32,891 nucleotides of DNA, taken from Runella sp. Its GTDB lineage: Bacteria > Bacteroidota > Bacteroidia > Cytophagales > Spirosomataceae. Position 1 is the first letter of the stretch. The number at the start of each line of letters is the position of its first letter. Both the position numbers and the translations under genes were made by a program. Below, piece after piece: positions 14,697 through 22,889 of this stretch. The notes below the pieces were generated by a model that ran no database searches, was not told the DNA's origin, and saw only the letters and a list, made by a program, of their open reading frames with translations. Where the stretch lies: the NCBI GenBank assembly GCA_023254175.1, contig JALQYJ010000073.1:1-32891 (forward strand), given 5' to 3'.

Positions 14697-15290
14697 TTAG
14701 TGCATACGGTCGCCGCGCACTTCGAGGGTTTGCATGATTTTGGCTTCTTCAGCCAACAGTTCCTTCCAACGCGTACGCACTTGTTCGACGGGCAGGTATT
14801 CTTCGGCCAATTCAATAAAATTGCGATAGTGCCCCGCTTCCGAAACCATTAAATCGTGGTAAAAACCGCGCAGACTTTCGTCGGAGATATGCTGCGAAAG
14901 GAGTTTAAAGCGCTCACAACTACGGGCTTCGATGAGCGCACAGAGCAACAGACGGTCGAGAAATACCTCGTCGCGATCGCCTTTTTTCTTCACTACTTCC
15001 TGCAAACGGTTGACGTACTCATCTTTACGAGCCCGCCCAAGTTTATAGCCGCGTTTATGGAGTTCTTTGAGCACCATTCTGAAATGCGCCCATTCTTCGG
15101 CAACAACGGGCGTCATTACTTCTACCAATTTTTCTTTTTCGGGAAAATGCACAATCATAGAAATACAAGCCGAAGCGGCTTTTTGCTCACAATAAGCGTG
15201 GTCGACGAGGATTTCTTCCAATTGCATTTCGGCGATATTTACCCAACGCGGGTCAGTGGGTAATTCGAGTCCAAGTGTAGTGAGAGACAT
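14697..15290 (-). CDS. miaE: tRNA-(ms2io6A)-hydroxylase MiaE
   Basis: A non-heme diiron monooxygenase that hydroxylates the isopentenyl group of ms2i6A37 in tRNA. At 197 aa it has the family length and a ferritin-like helical bundle. The iron ligands are expected in EILVDHAYCEQKA, EEWAHFRMVL (ExxH), LIEARSCERF and SEAGHYRNF (second ExxH). The gene has its own promoter, which sits inside the end of the next gene. The window therefore holds two tRNA anticodon-loop oxygenases (TrhO and MiaE), both oxygen-requiring, which fits an aerobic organism. Confidence 0.94.
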   Translation of the reverse strand: MSLTTLGLELPTDPRWVNIAEMQLEEILVDHAYCEQKAASACISMIVHFPEKEKLVEVMTPVVAEEWAHFRMVLKELHKRGYKLGRARKDEYVNRLQEVVKKKGDRDEVFLDRLLLCALIEARSCERFKLLSQHISDESLRGFYHDLMVSEAGHYRNFIELAEEYLPVEQVRTRWKELLAEEAKIMQTLEVRGDRMH

Positions 15291-15332
15291 TTTTTGAGTG
15301 ACGAATGGCGTTACACTTCACCATTTTTAGCA

Positions 15333-15363
15333 CAAAAATATCGTTTCCCTCTCAATTCTCAAA
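15333..15363 (-). promoter_or_regulatory. Promoter of miaE
   Basis: On the minus strand TTTG (15363-15360), a 19-nt spacer and TATTTTTG (15340-15333) match the consensus exactly. The -33 box overlaps the stop codon of the upstream dehydratase gene. The predicted start near 15327 gives a ~37-nt leader. Confidence 0.75.
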
Positions 15364-16300
15364 ACGGCAATTTCCCCAAATCGACGTTACCACCCGTGAG
15401 GATAATGCCTACTTTTTTGCCTGCAAAACGCCCTTTATTACGGAGTAAGGCCGCAAAAGGTACGGCACAGGAAGGTTCAATCACAATTTTCATCCGTTCC
15501 CAAATCAAACGCATGGCGGCGATAATTTCGGGATCGGAAGTAAGAAGAATGTCTTTGACGTGCAAACGAATAATTTCGAGGGTTTTATCCCCCAAATTTG
15601 TCAAAAGACCATCAGCGATGGTATTAATATAAGGTGCTTTTTCAATCCGCCCTGATTTAAAAGACAAAATGGCGTCGCCTGCACCTTCTGGCTCACCCGC
15701 GATTACTTCCGCCGTGGGGCAAAGGTAATGCGTTGACAAGGCCGTGCCGCTGAGCAATCCACCACCACCCACGGGCGCCATGATAGTATCAAACGTACCG
15801 TAATCTTCGATAAGTTCTTTGGTAGCGGTGGCTTGTCCTGCAATAACGCGGTAGTCGTTGAAGGGGTGAATCATCGTGGCACCATACTTGGCAATCACCT
15901 CATCCACGGTGCTTTCGCGGGCTTCGAGCGTGGGTTCACATTCGATTACTTCAGCGCCGTAGCCACGTACGGCATCTTTTTTGACTTGGGGAGCCGTGCG
16001 AGGCATCACAATGTACGCCTTAGCCCCTACCAACCCTGCGGCATACGCAATCGCCTGGGCGTGGTTGCCCGACGAATGCGTTGTCACGCCATTTTTTAAC
16101 TCCGTAGAACTTAACGATAACACTGCATTTACTCCTCCACGAGCTTTAAATGCGCCAATTTTTTGAAAATTTTCGCATTTAAAATAAATCTCTGCCCCAC
16201 TTATTCGATTAATCGTTTGGCACGTAAGCACGGGCGTGCGGTGTACGTGCGGACGAATGCGCTCGTGGGCGGCTTGGATAATGCTAAGAGTAGGTATCAT
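15359..16300 (-). CDS. Threonine/serine dehydratase-like PLP enzyme (fold type II)
   Basis: A 313-aa PLP enzyme lacking any C-terminal ACT regulatory domain. The PLP lysine is in NFQKIGAFKARGG, the serine-asparagine loop is SSGNHAQA, and the phosphate-binding glycine loop is GGGGLLSG. The length and motifs match catabolic threonine dehydratase, serine racemase and threo-3-hydroxyaspartate ammonia-lyase, which cannot be separated by eye. The start at ATG 16300 (MIPTLSIIQAAHERI) is preferred; the longer frame to 16369 adds 23 residues absent from relatives. It lies 85 nt downstream of the GH3 gene on the same strand and may be cotranscribed. Confidence 0.88.
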   Translation of the reverse strand: MIPTLSIIQAAHERIRPHVHRTPVLTCQTINRISGAEIYFKCENFQKIGAFKARGGVNAVLSLSSTELKNGVTTHSSGNHAQAIAYAAGLVGAKAYIVMPRTAPQVKKDAVRGYGAEVIECEPTLEARESTVDEVIAKYGATMIHPFNDYRVIAGQATATKELIEDYGTFDTIMAPVGGGGLLSGTALSTHYLCPTAEVIAGEPEGAGDAILSFKSGRIEKAPYINTIADGLLTNLGDKTLEIIRLHVKDILLTSDPEIIAAMRLIWERMKIVIEPSCAVPFAALLRNKGRFAGKKVGIILTGGNVDLGKLPF

Positions 16301-16385
16301 GTCCAAACGGTGTGTTTTGGTTACTTTTTTATTTGAAACTCCCTCTAACAAAAGTCGGGTTGTGAGCAATCCTCTGCACTAACTT

Positions 16386-17945
16386 TTACACAGTTAGACC
16401 TTGCTGTTGGAGGTAGTTTTCCCAATCGGTCAGTAAGCTTTTCTTCAATACGCGTGGGACTTTGTTTTGTCCTCCCATTTTCCCTTTGGCTTCGAGCCAA
16501 CCGTAAAACGTGCTAGAAGGAAGTACCGTCACCAACACATCTTTTAACGCATGACGACGCTCTACTACGTAGTCATCATTCAAAACTTTGAGGTGTCCGT
16601 CTATTTTTTCTCGCAACACTTCAGGAGCCACATGGTCGTCGGTACCGATATACCAATGGTGCGCAAAAAGCGAATCAGAGCGAATGCCCGCTACGGTAAA
16701 TTCTTTGATGGTAATGTCGAGTTCTTCGGCCGTCAGTTCAATGGCCTTGTTCATGTTTTCCACCGAAAGGTGTTCACCACAAAGGCTCAAATAGTGCTTG
16801 GTACGACCCGTTACTGCGATTTCGGCGCGTTCTTTGTTGACAAACTTGACCGTATCGCCAATCAAATAACGCCACGCCCCCGAGCAAGTTGACAGCAAAA
16901 GTGCGTAGTCCACGCCCTCTTCTACTTCGTCAATCATCAGCGTTTCGGGGTTGCAAATTAGCTCTCCGTCCTCGTTAAAGTTTTTATCGTTGAAAGGTAC
17001 AAATTCGTAAAATATACCATTATCAAGCACCAAGCGCATTCCATCGGCGTGCGGGCGGTTTTGGAAAGCGATAAACCCTTCCGAAGCCAAGTAGGTGTCG
17101 ATATAAATCAAGGGACGCGCCAAAAGTTTCTCAAAACCTGCACGATAAGGCTCAAACGAAACCCCTCCATGGCCAAAAACGGTGAGGTTGGGCCAAATGT
17201 CGTGGATGGTATCAAGGTTGTAGCGCTCAATGATTTTTTCCATGATGATTTGCAGCCACGCAGGCACGCCTGCCATAAAACCAATGTCCCAGCTCGGGGC
17301 TTCTTCCACAATTTTTTCGAGCTTGCGCGACCAATCGCGTTCGCGGGCTATTTCGCGCCCTGGCTTATAGTAGCGTTCAAACCAAAAAGGAATATTTTTG
17401 GCGTTGATACCGCTTACATCTCCCTCAAAACGACCTTCGTCGATGGCGGTCAGGTCAATGCTTCCTCCAACGAGAAAAAAGCTTTTTTCGTACAAATCGC
17501 TCGGAATTTCTTCGTAGCGCCCCAACGAAAATATTTGGCGCAAGCTCGTATTACGAAACGACTTGGTCATGGCTTTCGTCACGGGGATGTATTTTGAAGC
17601 GGCCTCAGAAGTCCCTGAACTCAACGCAAAATACTTGACCCGCCCAGGCCAACAAACGTTTTTCTCGCCTTCGCGCGCTTTGTTCCACCACTCACGATAA
17701 ATTTTCTCGTAGTTGTGAACAGGAACAAGCTGTTTATATTTCTCATAATATGTCTTACTTTCGTCAAAAACGACTGCATTGAGAATGTCTTCAAAGTAGT
17801 ATTTTTCACCAAACTGCGTGTAACGGGCCTTTGCAAGAAGCTTACTTAGGGTTTTACGCTGAACATTGGCAAAATCAAGATTTTCTTTCTGAATACGAGT
17901 TGAGAGCTTGATTCCTCCTTTTAACAAGTTTCCCAAAAGTGCCAT
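16386..17945 (-). CDS. GH3 auxin-responsive promoter family protein (acyl-adenylating enzyme)
   Basis: A 519-aa member of the ANL-related GH3 family. In plants GH3 enzymes adenylate acidic hormones (auxin, jasmonate) and conjugate them to amino acids; bacterial members are widespread in Bacteroidota but their substrates are not known to me. Visible motifs are the nucleotide loop SSGTSEAASKYIPVT (109-123), the YLASEGFIA segment that corresponds to the second ATP motif, and WRYLIGDTVKF for the third. The C-terminal part (~390-519) fits the mobile C-terminal domain. No carrier protein or hormone gene is adjacent. It lies 42 nt after surE on the same strand. Confidence 0.9.
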   Translation of the reverse strand: MALLGNLLKGGIKLSTRIQKENLDFANVQRKTLSKLLAKARYTQFGEKYYFEDILNAVVFDESKTYYEKYKQLVPVHNYEKIYREWWNKAREGEKNVCWPGRVKYFALSSGTSEAASKYIPVTKAMTKSFRNTSLRQIFSLGRYEEIPSDLYEKSFFLVGGSIDLTAIDEGRFEGDVSGINAKNIPFWFERYYKPGREIARERDWSRKLEKIVEEAPSWDIGFMAGVPAWLQIIMEKIIERYNLDTIHDIWPNLTVFGHGGVSFEPYRAGFEKLLARPLIYIDTYLASEGFIAFQNRPHADGMRLVLDNGIFYEFVPFNDKNFNEDGELICNPETLMIDEVEEGVDYALLLSTCSGAWRYLIGDTVKFVNKERAEIAVTGRTKHYLSLCGEHLSVENMNKAIELTAEELDITIKEFTVAGIRSDSLFAHHWYIGTDDHVAPEVLREKIDGHLKVLNDDYVVERRHALKDVLVTVLPSSTFYGWLEAKGKMGGQNKVPRVLKKSLLTDWENYLQQQGLTV

Positions 17946-17987
17946 GCTATCAGGGGTTTTTAGTGTTGTGTATCTTTATAGGTTAGA

Positions 17988-18764
17988 CTAGAATTTCCAT
18001 TGCTGCATTAGCTTCATGGTTTCGTAGGCTGTTAAATCATATTGGCATGGAACTACCGATACGTAGTTGTTTTCTAACGCCCACTCGCAGGTGTCTTCCT
18101 GACCTGCGTCGAAATTTACGAAATTGCCTGATAGCCAAAAATAGCTACGGCCATGTGGGTCTTTTCTTTTGTCAAATTCTTCTTGCCATTTGCCATTGGT
18201 TTGGCGGCAAATGCGCACTCCCTTCAAGGTTTGCTCCGATTTTTTCGGAAAATTAACATTGAGCGCTACCCCTTTGGGTAGTCCGTTGGCAAGTACATTG
18301 CTGGCAATTTGTTGCACATACGGCCTGACATGCGAAAAGTTGGCATCAGAGGAAAAGTCACAGAGGGAAAAACCAATCGACGGAATTCCTTCAATCGCTC
18401 CTTCAATCGCCGCCGACATTGTCCCTGAATACAAGACACTTATCGACGTATTTGAACCGTGATTGATACCGCTTACTACCAAGTCGGGCATACGGTCTTT
18501 GAGGACATAATGCTTACCCAATTTGACACAATCGGCAGGGGTACCACTGCATTCGTAGGCTTTTATTCCTTCAAAAATAGGAGTAGAGTGTAGCCGAAGA
18601 GGCTCACCGATGGTAATGGCATGTCCCATACCCGACTGAGGGCTATCGGGGGCTACAACCACCACTTCTCCTAACTCCTGCATTATTTCTACTAACGTCC
18701 TGATTCCTAATGAGGTAATACCATCGTCATTACTGACTAATATAAGTGGTTTGGGGGAATACAT
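17988..18764 (-). CDS. surE: 5'/3'-nucleotidase SurE
   Basis: A metal-dependent nucleoside monophosphatase, 258 aa. The metal site is visible: SNDDG (Asp13, Asp14), PDSPQSGMG (Ser44) and SGINHGSN (Asn101), with spacing that matches known SurE structures. The start at ATG 18764 is used; the frame extends two codons to a TTG at 18770. A -7 box lies 29 nt upstream. It is the first gene of a minus-strand run with the GH3 and dehydratase genes. Confidence 0.94.
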   Translation of the reverse strand: MYSPKPLILVSNDDGITSLGIRTLVEIMQELGEVVVVAPDSPQSGMGHAITIGEPLRLHSTPIFEGIKAYECSGTPADCVKLGKHYVLKDRMPDLVVSGINHGSNTSISVLYSGTMSAAIEGAIEGIPSIGFSLCDFSSDANFSHVRPYVQQIASNVLANGLPKGVALNVNFPKKSEQTLKGVRICRQTNGKWQEEFDKRKDPHGRSYFWLSGNFVNFDAGQEDTCEWALENNYVSVVPCQYDLTAYETMKLMQQWKF

Positions 18765-18792
18765 ATTCAATAAGCGCTTGTTTTAAAGCTGG

Positions 18793-18800
18793 CAAAGTTA
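18793..18800 (-). promoter_or_regulatory. -7 element of surE
   Basis: TAACTTTG on the minus strand matches TAnnTTTG exactly. No proper -33 TTTG is found. The predicted start near 18787 gives a ~22-nt leader. Confidence 0.5.
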
Positions 18801-18829
18801 CGGACAAATCGTCATATTTTCATGCAGCC

Positions 18830-21118
18830 TTATTCGTAGCCATTTTTCAATACTATCATTCCCCCTTTTTGTGCTACTATTTCAATTTCGGTTTCATCAA
18901 TGGGCTTCACAATCATTCCTTGTTGTACTTTTACAAGATACGTTTTGAAGGGAAGTTTCAGACGAGCCACGCCGCCTTTTTCTGAATAAAGCTGAATTTC
19001 ATCCACACTTCCGCCCGTCCGAATGGCACTTACTAAAAACGCCCCCTCCGCACGAAGGTCGCGAAACGACGCTTCCGTCCATTCGGCAGGAACGGCAGGA
19101 AAAACGTTGATGGTGCCTGAATAACTCTGTAGAAGCATTTCTTGAACCCCCGCTGCAAAGGCAAAATTTCCTTCTAAGGTAAACGGACGATAGGTAAATT
19201 TAGACAAGCCCGATTTGGTTTGGTCACCATTGGAGTGAAAGGAATTAGGCAAACAAAAAGCCGATGCAAACGTGCGGAGGGTTTTGGCTGCACCTACGCC
19301 ATCTTTGGCACGGGCTTTTAAGCTACCCAGCCACGCATAGGAGTATCCACACCACCAATCGGGGCCAATGGAATCGAGCAAGGCTATACTTTTTTGGATG
19401 ATTTTTTGGTCGCGTTCGCCCTTTTCCCACTGGATATCGCCCAAAGGATGAATCGCCATTAGGTGCGAGAAATGGCGGTGCGATTGCGAATACGCCAGTG
19501 ACGTAGAAACCTTCAATTCCAAACTATCCGACAAGGCATAATCGGCCATTTGTTTGTTCAGTTTTTTCCAACGAGCTACGTCTTGCGTCAAATTCAGTTC
19601 GGTAGCCAGTTCTTCGGCTTTGCCAAACGCAAAACGCATCAACGACAAATCGTAGTTGGTGTTTTCCGAAAACCAGGCCGTCACTCGGTTATCATTGATT
19701 TCAGGGCTGGAGCCTATCGGCAGTTGACGCTTCCAATCGTCGTTAAGAAATGTATTTTTTTCCAGAAAAGTCGCTACGTCTTTAAACCACGGATATGCCC
19801 GCTCTTGCAAAAAGCGTTGATCCATGCTATAGCGCCACTGAAGGTAAAAGTGCTGCGACAACCAAGCCGATACGGTTGGAGAAAAAGAGTACTGAATCCA
19901 CCCTCCCATAGGCACACCCGTAAGTGTGGTCACGCCTGGGACATTGATTCCGTCGGTTTGATAAAACCATTTGGTGTATTCACGATAGGCCGCGCGGTTA
20001 CCGTCGAGGTGGTCGAGGTAACCCATTGCTTCGTCGAGGTGGTTGGAGGCGTAGCTCGGCCAATAACTTAGTTGTGTATTGAGGTCATGGTGAAAATCTC
20101 CCTTCCACGGCGGAAGGCGGCCGTTATCAGCCGTCCAAACGGCTTGAAGCGAAATGGGAGGAGCGCCTTTGCGGGCTGTACTTCCAAATTTGTATTGTTC
20201 GAGGTAGTATTGTTTTTCGAGCAATGGGTCGGGCAATTTGAGGCTTGATTTTCCCCAAAAATTCTTCCACCAACTCAGGTGTGGCAGCATCGCCTTTTCG
20301 TACGGCATCGCCGTGGCCGTCAGCTCATTAGCAGGTGTTTTAAGCTTGTTGGGGTGGTGTGCTGAAATACTCCACACGCCTTCCCACGTTTTGTCAGCTA
20401 CTTCTTTCCATCGCACGCTTACTTCGTATTCAAAATCACCCCAACCTTTTTGGCGGTACGTAGCCGACTTTGAGTTTTTCTTTACTTTCCCTTGTTTATA
20501 CCCTAACCGCACCAAATCATCACCCGCTACCGAGCCGCCTGCTGTTGCGTCCACTTCACCTTCATATTTAGGCGCTAATAGCTGAATATCAAACTCTTTG
20601 ACACCTTCCAGTCGAAAATATCCAAATGGCAAATTGGCATGAACAAAAGAAGTAAGTCGCGCTCCATTAGCCCATTTTACCTCTGCCACCGCCCGTTGAA
20701 TGTCCAGACGCGCACTGGTCACAGCTCCCCAATCTTTAGCGGCTATTTCGAGGGCAGCCCCAGGAATTTTGCTAGGAGCAGGCTCCTTTTCGTAGGGTAC
20801 ATCACCATATTCTTGAACCGCTTTATAATTGTTTTTCTTGATTTGTTCTTGAACCCACTTGTAGGTAAATTCAGGCTTTTTCATGCCTTCCATTGGGCGC
20901 AAATCCCAGAGTTCCGCATGGTCAAGCGAAAAGCGTAGCTTATCGTCTTTTTGCCAAATCAGCGCTCCCACAAAGCCATTCCCCAACGGCAGTGCTTCGT
21001 CCCAGCGCGTCGGGAGTTTATCAAAAACAAGGTCGTGATTTACCGATACTTGCGCCGAAATAGTGCAATGTAGTTTACCCCAAAAGAGCAAAAGTAGCCA
21101 TAAAAAGCGTTTGGACAT
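18830..21118 (-). CDS. Secreted GH95-like glycoside hydrolase
   Basis: A 762-aa protein with a signal peptide (1-~22, ending CTISAQ). The N-terminal module starts RWDEALPLGNGFVGALIW (38-55), typical of GH95 and related enzymes, followed by the (alpha/alpha)6 barrel with GDFHHDLNTQLSYWPSY (340-356), SPEIND (471-476), QSHRHFSHLMAIHPLG (545-560) and RPFTLEGNFAFAAGVQEML (644-662). GH95 members are inverting alpha-L-fucosidases or alpha-L-galactosidases. Compared with the classical enzyme, the first active-site Asn position is Asp345 (Asn347 is kept) and the catalytic Asp of the DGN motif is Glu649; Glu473 is the likely acid. Specificity may therefore differ. Two sulfatases are next door. Confidence 0.85.
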   Translation of the reverse strand: MSKRFLWLLLLFWGKLHCTISAQVSVNHDLVFDKLPTRWDEALPLGNGFVGALIWQKDDKLRFSLDHAELWDLRPMEGMKKPEFTYKWVQEQIKKNNYKAVQEYGDVPYEKEPAPSKIPGAALEIAAKDWGAVTSARLDIQRAVAEVKWANGARLTSFVHANLPFGYFRLEGVKEFDIQLLAPKYEGEVDATAGGSVAGDDLVRLGYKQGKVKKNSKSATYRQKGWGDFEYEVSVRWKEVADKTWEGVWSISAHHPNKLKTPANELTATAMPYEKAMLPHLSWWKNFWGKSSLKLPDPLLEKQYYLEQYKFGSTARKGAPPISLQAVWTADNGRLPPWKGDFHHDLNTQLSYWPSYASNHLDEAMGYLDHLDGNRAAYREYTKWFYQTDGINVPGVTTLTGVPMGGWIQYSFSPTVSAWLSQHFYLQWRYSMDQRFLQERAYPWFKDVATFLEKNTFLNDDWKRQLPIGSSPEINDNRVTAWFSENTNYDLSLMRFAFGKAEELATELNLTQDVARWKKLNKQMADYALSDSLELKVSTSLAYSQSHRHFSHLMAIHPLGDIQWEKGERDQKIIQKSIALLDSIGPDWWCGYSYAWLGSLKARAKDGVGAAKTLRTFASAFCLPNSFHSNGDQTKSGLSKFTYRPFTLEGNFAFAAGVQEMLLQSYSGTINVFPAVPAEWTEASFRDLRAEGAFLVSAIRTGGSVDEIQLYSEKGGVARLKLPFKTYLVKVQQGMIVKPIDETEIEIVAQKGGMIVLKNGYE

Positions 21119-21219
21119 GGGACAGCGTTTATTCTAAAAGAGACTTCAACGCCCCAATTTACCAAGCAAAGCCCAATTTTCTATATTAGAAAAAAAATAA
21201 AGCCCTTGAAGATTCCTAA

Positions 21220-21239
21220 CGAGGTTTTGAGAAACCTCG
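21220..21239. terminator. Hairpin between the GH95-like and sulfatase genes
   Basis: CGAGGTTT (21220-21227) pairs perfectly with AAACCTCG (21232-21239) around TGAG. It lies ~50 nt past the stop codon of the minus-strand sulfatase. A T-run (TTTATTTTTTTT) occurs further on in the minus direction, but about 25 nt away, so termination is uncertain. Confidence 0.45.
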
Positions 21240-21291
21240 GTTTTCGGTTAGAAGTAGTCAAAAACACACACAATCAATAACCCAAAACACC

Positions 21292-22737
21292 CTACAACCG
21301 ATTTTCGCCTTTCCAAGCTGTAATGGAATTTCGGAAGGGTTTCTCGGCGTCGTAATTAGGGTTAATCGATGGAAATTTTGCCCCCGTCTCCGACTGCCAA
21401 CGCCGAAGTTTCTTGCGTAACTGCTCCGCTAATTGCGGCTTTTCATTCACAAGGTTGTGTTGCTCTGATATATCGTCACGAATGTTGTACAACTCCCAGC
21501 GATTTTCGCCCAAAAATTCAATCAGCTTATAATCTCCCGCCATCACTGCACCCGTAGGCGGTCGCTGCGGCGTATGATAATGGGGATAATGCCAGTACAA
21601 CATGCGTGCTTCCTTGGAAGGCTTTCCTTTTAAGGTCGAAACAAAACTTTGCCCGTCCACGTCTTTTTTCTTGGCCAATTGCACCAATTCGAGAAGCGTA
21701 GGCACATAATCAATACTAGCTACAACGTCTTGCGGCGTAGAATGCGGCATAGCCACTGCAGGGTAACGCACCAGCAACGGTACTCGAATTCCCCCCTCAT
21801 AATAAAAACCCTTGCCTTCGCGCAAAGGCGCATTTCCATCTACTTCTACCAAACCACCGTTATCTGACGTAAATACCACAATCGTATTTTCCCGCATTCC
21901 CAATTCGTCCAGTTTGTTTAAGATTCGGCCTACACTTTCGTCCAAGCTCTGAATCATAGCGGCATATATGGGATTTGGCTTACTGAGTCCCAACGTCTTT
22001 TTCTTTTCTTCGTATTTCTTTACGTAAGCGGGTTTACCTTGCAGAGGGGTATGTACTTGGTAGTAGCTCATATTGAGGAAAAACGGCTGTGTACTATTGG
22101 CATGTTTTTCAATCAATTTCAGGGCATGGTCAGTCAAAAAATCAGTAAGGTAATCGCCTTCTTTTCCGCCTTCAGGCAGGAATTTCACGGAATAATCGGC
22201 CGTAGGCGTTACATTTTTGTAGGGATAAAAATAAGACCCAGGTTGTCCTTTCGAATGCCCTCCGATATTAACATCGAAACCCCGATTGTGAGGCCAAAAT
22301 TCGTCGGTTTCTCCCAAATGCCATTTGCCAACGTGATAGGTTGCGTACCCATTTTTATGTAATATTTCGGGTAAAATTTCTTCTTCTTTCGGCAATTCGT
22401 ACCGCATTTTGGCCGTCTGAAACTTAGCATAAGGATACACCACCCCAGGAATCCAGTCGGTGATTTGGAGACGGGCTGGGTATTTTCCTGTCATGATGGA
22501 TGCTCTCGTAGGCGAGCAAACTGCACAAGCGGCATAGGCCCTTTTAAACTGCGCTCCATCGGCGGCCAACTGATTGAGATGAGGGGTTTCGTGAAACGTA
22601 TTCCCGTAACATCCCAAATCAGCCCAACCGAGGTCATCAGCCAACATAAAGACAATATTGGGCGCCTTGCGCGGTGCTTGAAACGCGCATAAAACAAGTA
22701 ACGAAAGAGCAATACTTACAAAAAATAGCTTTTTCAT
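21292..22737 (-). CDS. Secreted S1-family sulfatase (arylsulfatase type)
   Basis: A 481-aa sulfatase with an N-terminal signal peptide (MKKLFFVSIALSLLVLCAFQ). The formylglycine motif is CSPTRASIMTGK, with Cys74 as the residue converted to formylglycine. Calcium ligands are expected in MLADDLGWAD (Asp34, Asp35) and in VVFTSDNGG; VGKWHLG is the conserved Lys/His segment. It should hydrolyse sulfate esters on glycans outside the cytoplasm. It lies just upstream of the GH95-like gene on the same strand and divergent from a second sulfatase. The maturase that makes formylglycine is not in the window. The subfamily cannot be fixed by eye. Confidence 0.93.
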   Translation of the reverse strand: MKKLFFVSIALSLLVLCAFQAPRKAPNIVFMLADDLGWADLGCYGNTFHETPHLNQLAADGAQFKRAYAACAVCSPTRASIMTGKYPARLQITDWIPGVVYPYAKFQTAKMRYELPKEEEILPEILHKNGYATYHVGKWHLGETDEFWPHNRGFDVNIGGHSKGQPGSYFYPYKNVTPTADYSVKFLPEGGKEGDYLTDFLTDHALKLIEKHANSTQPFFLNMSYYQVHTPLQGKPAYVKKYEEKKKTLGLSKPNPIYAAMIQSLDESVGRILNKLDELGMRENTIVVFTSDNGGLVEVDGNAPLREGKGFYYEGGIRVPLLVRYPAVAMPHSTPQDVVASIDYVPTLLELVQLAKKKDVDGQSFVSTLKGKPSKEARMLYWHYPHYHTPQRPPTGAVMAGDYKLIEFLGENRWELYNIRDDISEQHNLVNEKPQLAEQLRKKLRRWQSETGAKFPSINPNYDAEKPFRNSITAWKGENRL

Positions 22738-22799
22738 AAATAGTTTGTAAAAACGACTAGGTCAAACGACACCGATAGAAAACGTAGCAAACCATACAA

Positions 22800-22821
22800 C
22801 GGTCTGACTACCGTCAGACCG
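22800..22821. promoter_or_regulatory. Palindromic operator-like site between divergent sulfatase genes
   Basis: CGGTCTGAC (22800-22808) and GTCAGACCG (22813-22821) form a perfect 9-bp inverted repeat with a 4-bp centre (TACC). It lies almost exactly midway in the 152-bp divergent gap. No T-run follows on either strand, so a terminator is unlikely. A regulator site controlling both sulfatases is the simplest reading. A near-consensus -7 (TACTTTGG, 22866-22873) lies before the plus-strand gene. Confidence 0.5.
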
Positions 22822-22889
22822 AATGCAATACATAAGTAAGAATTAGGTAAACATTACTCATAAACTACTTTGGGAATAAACTAAACACA

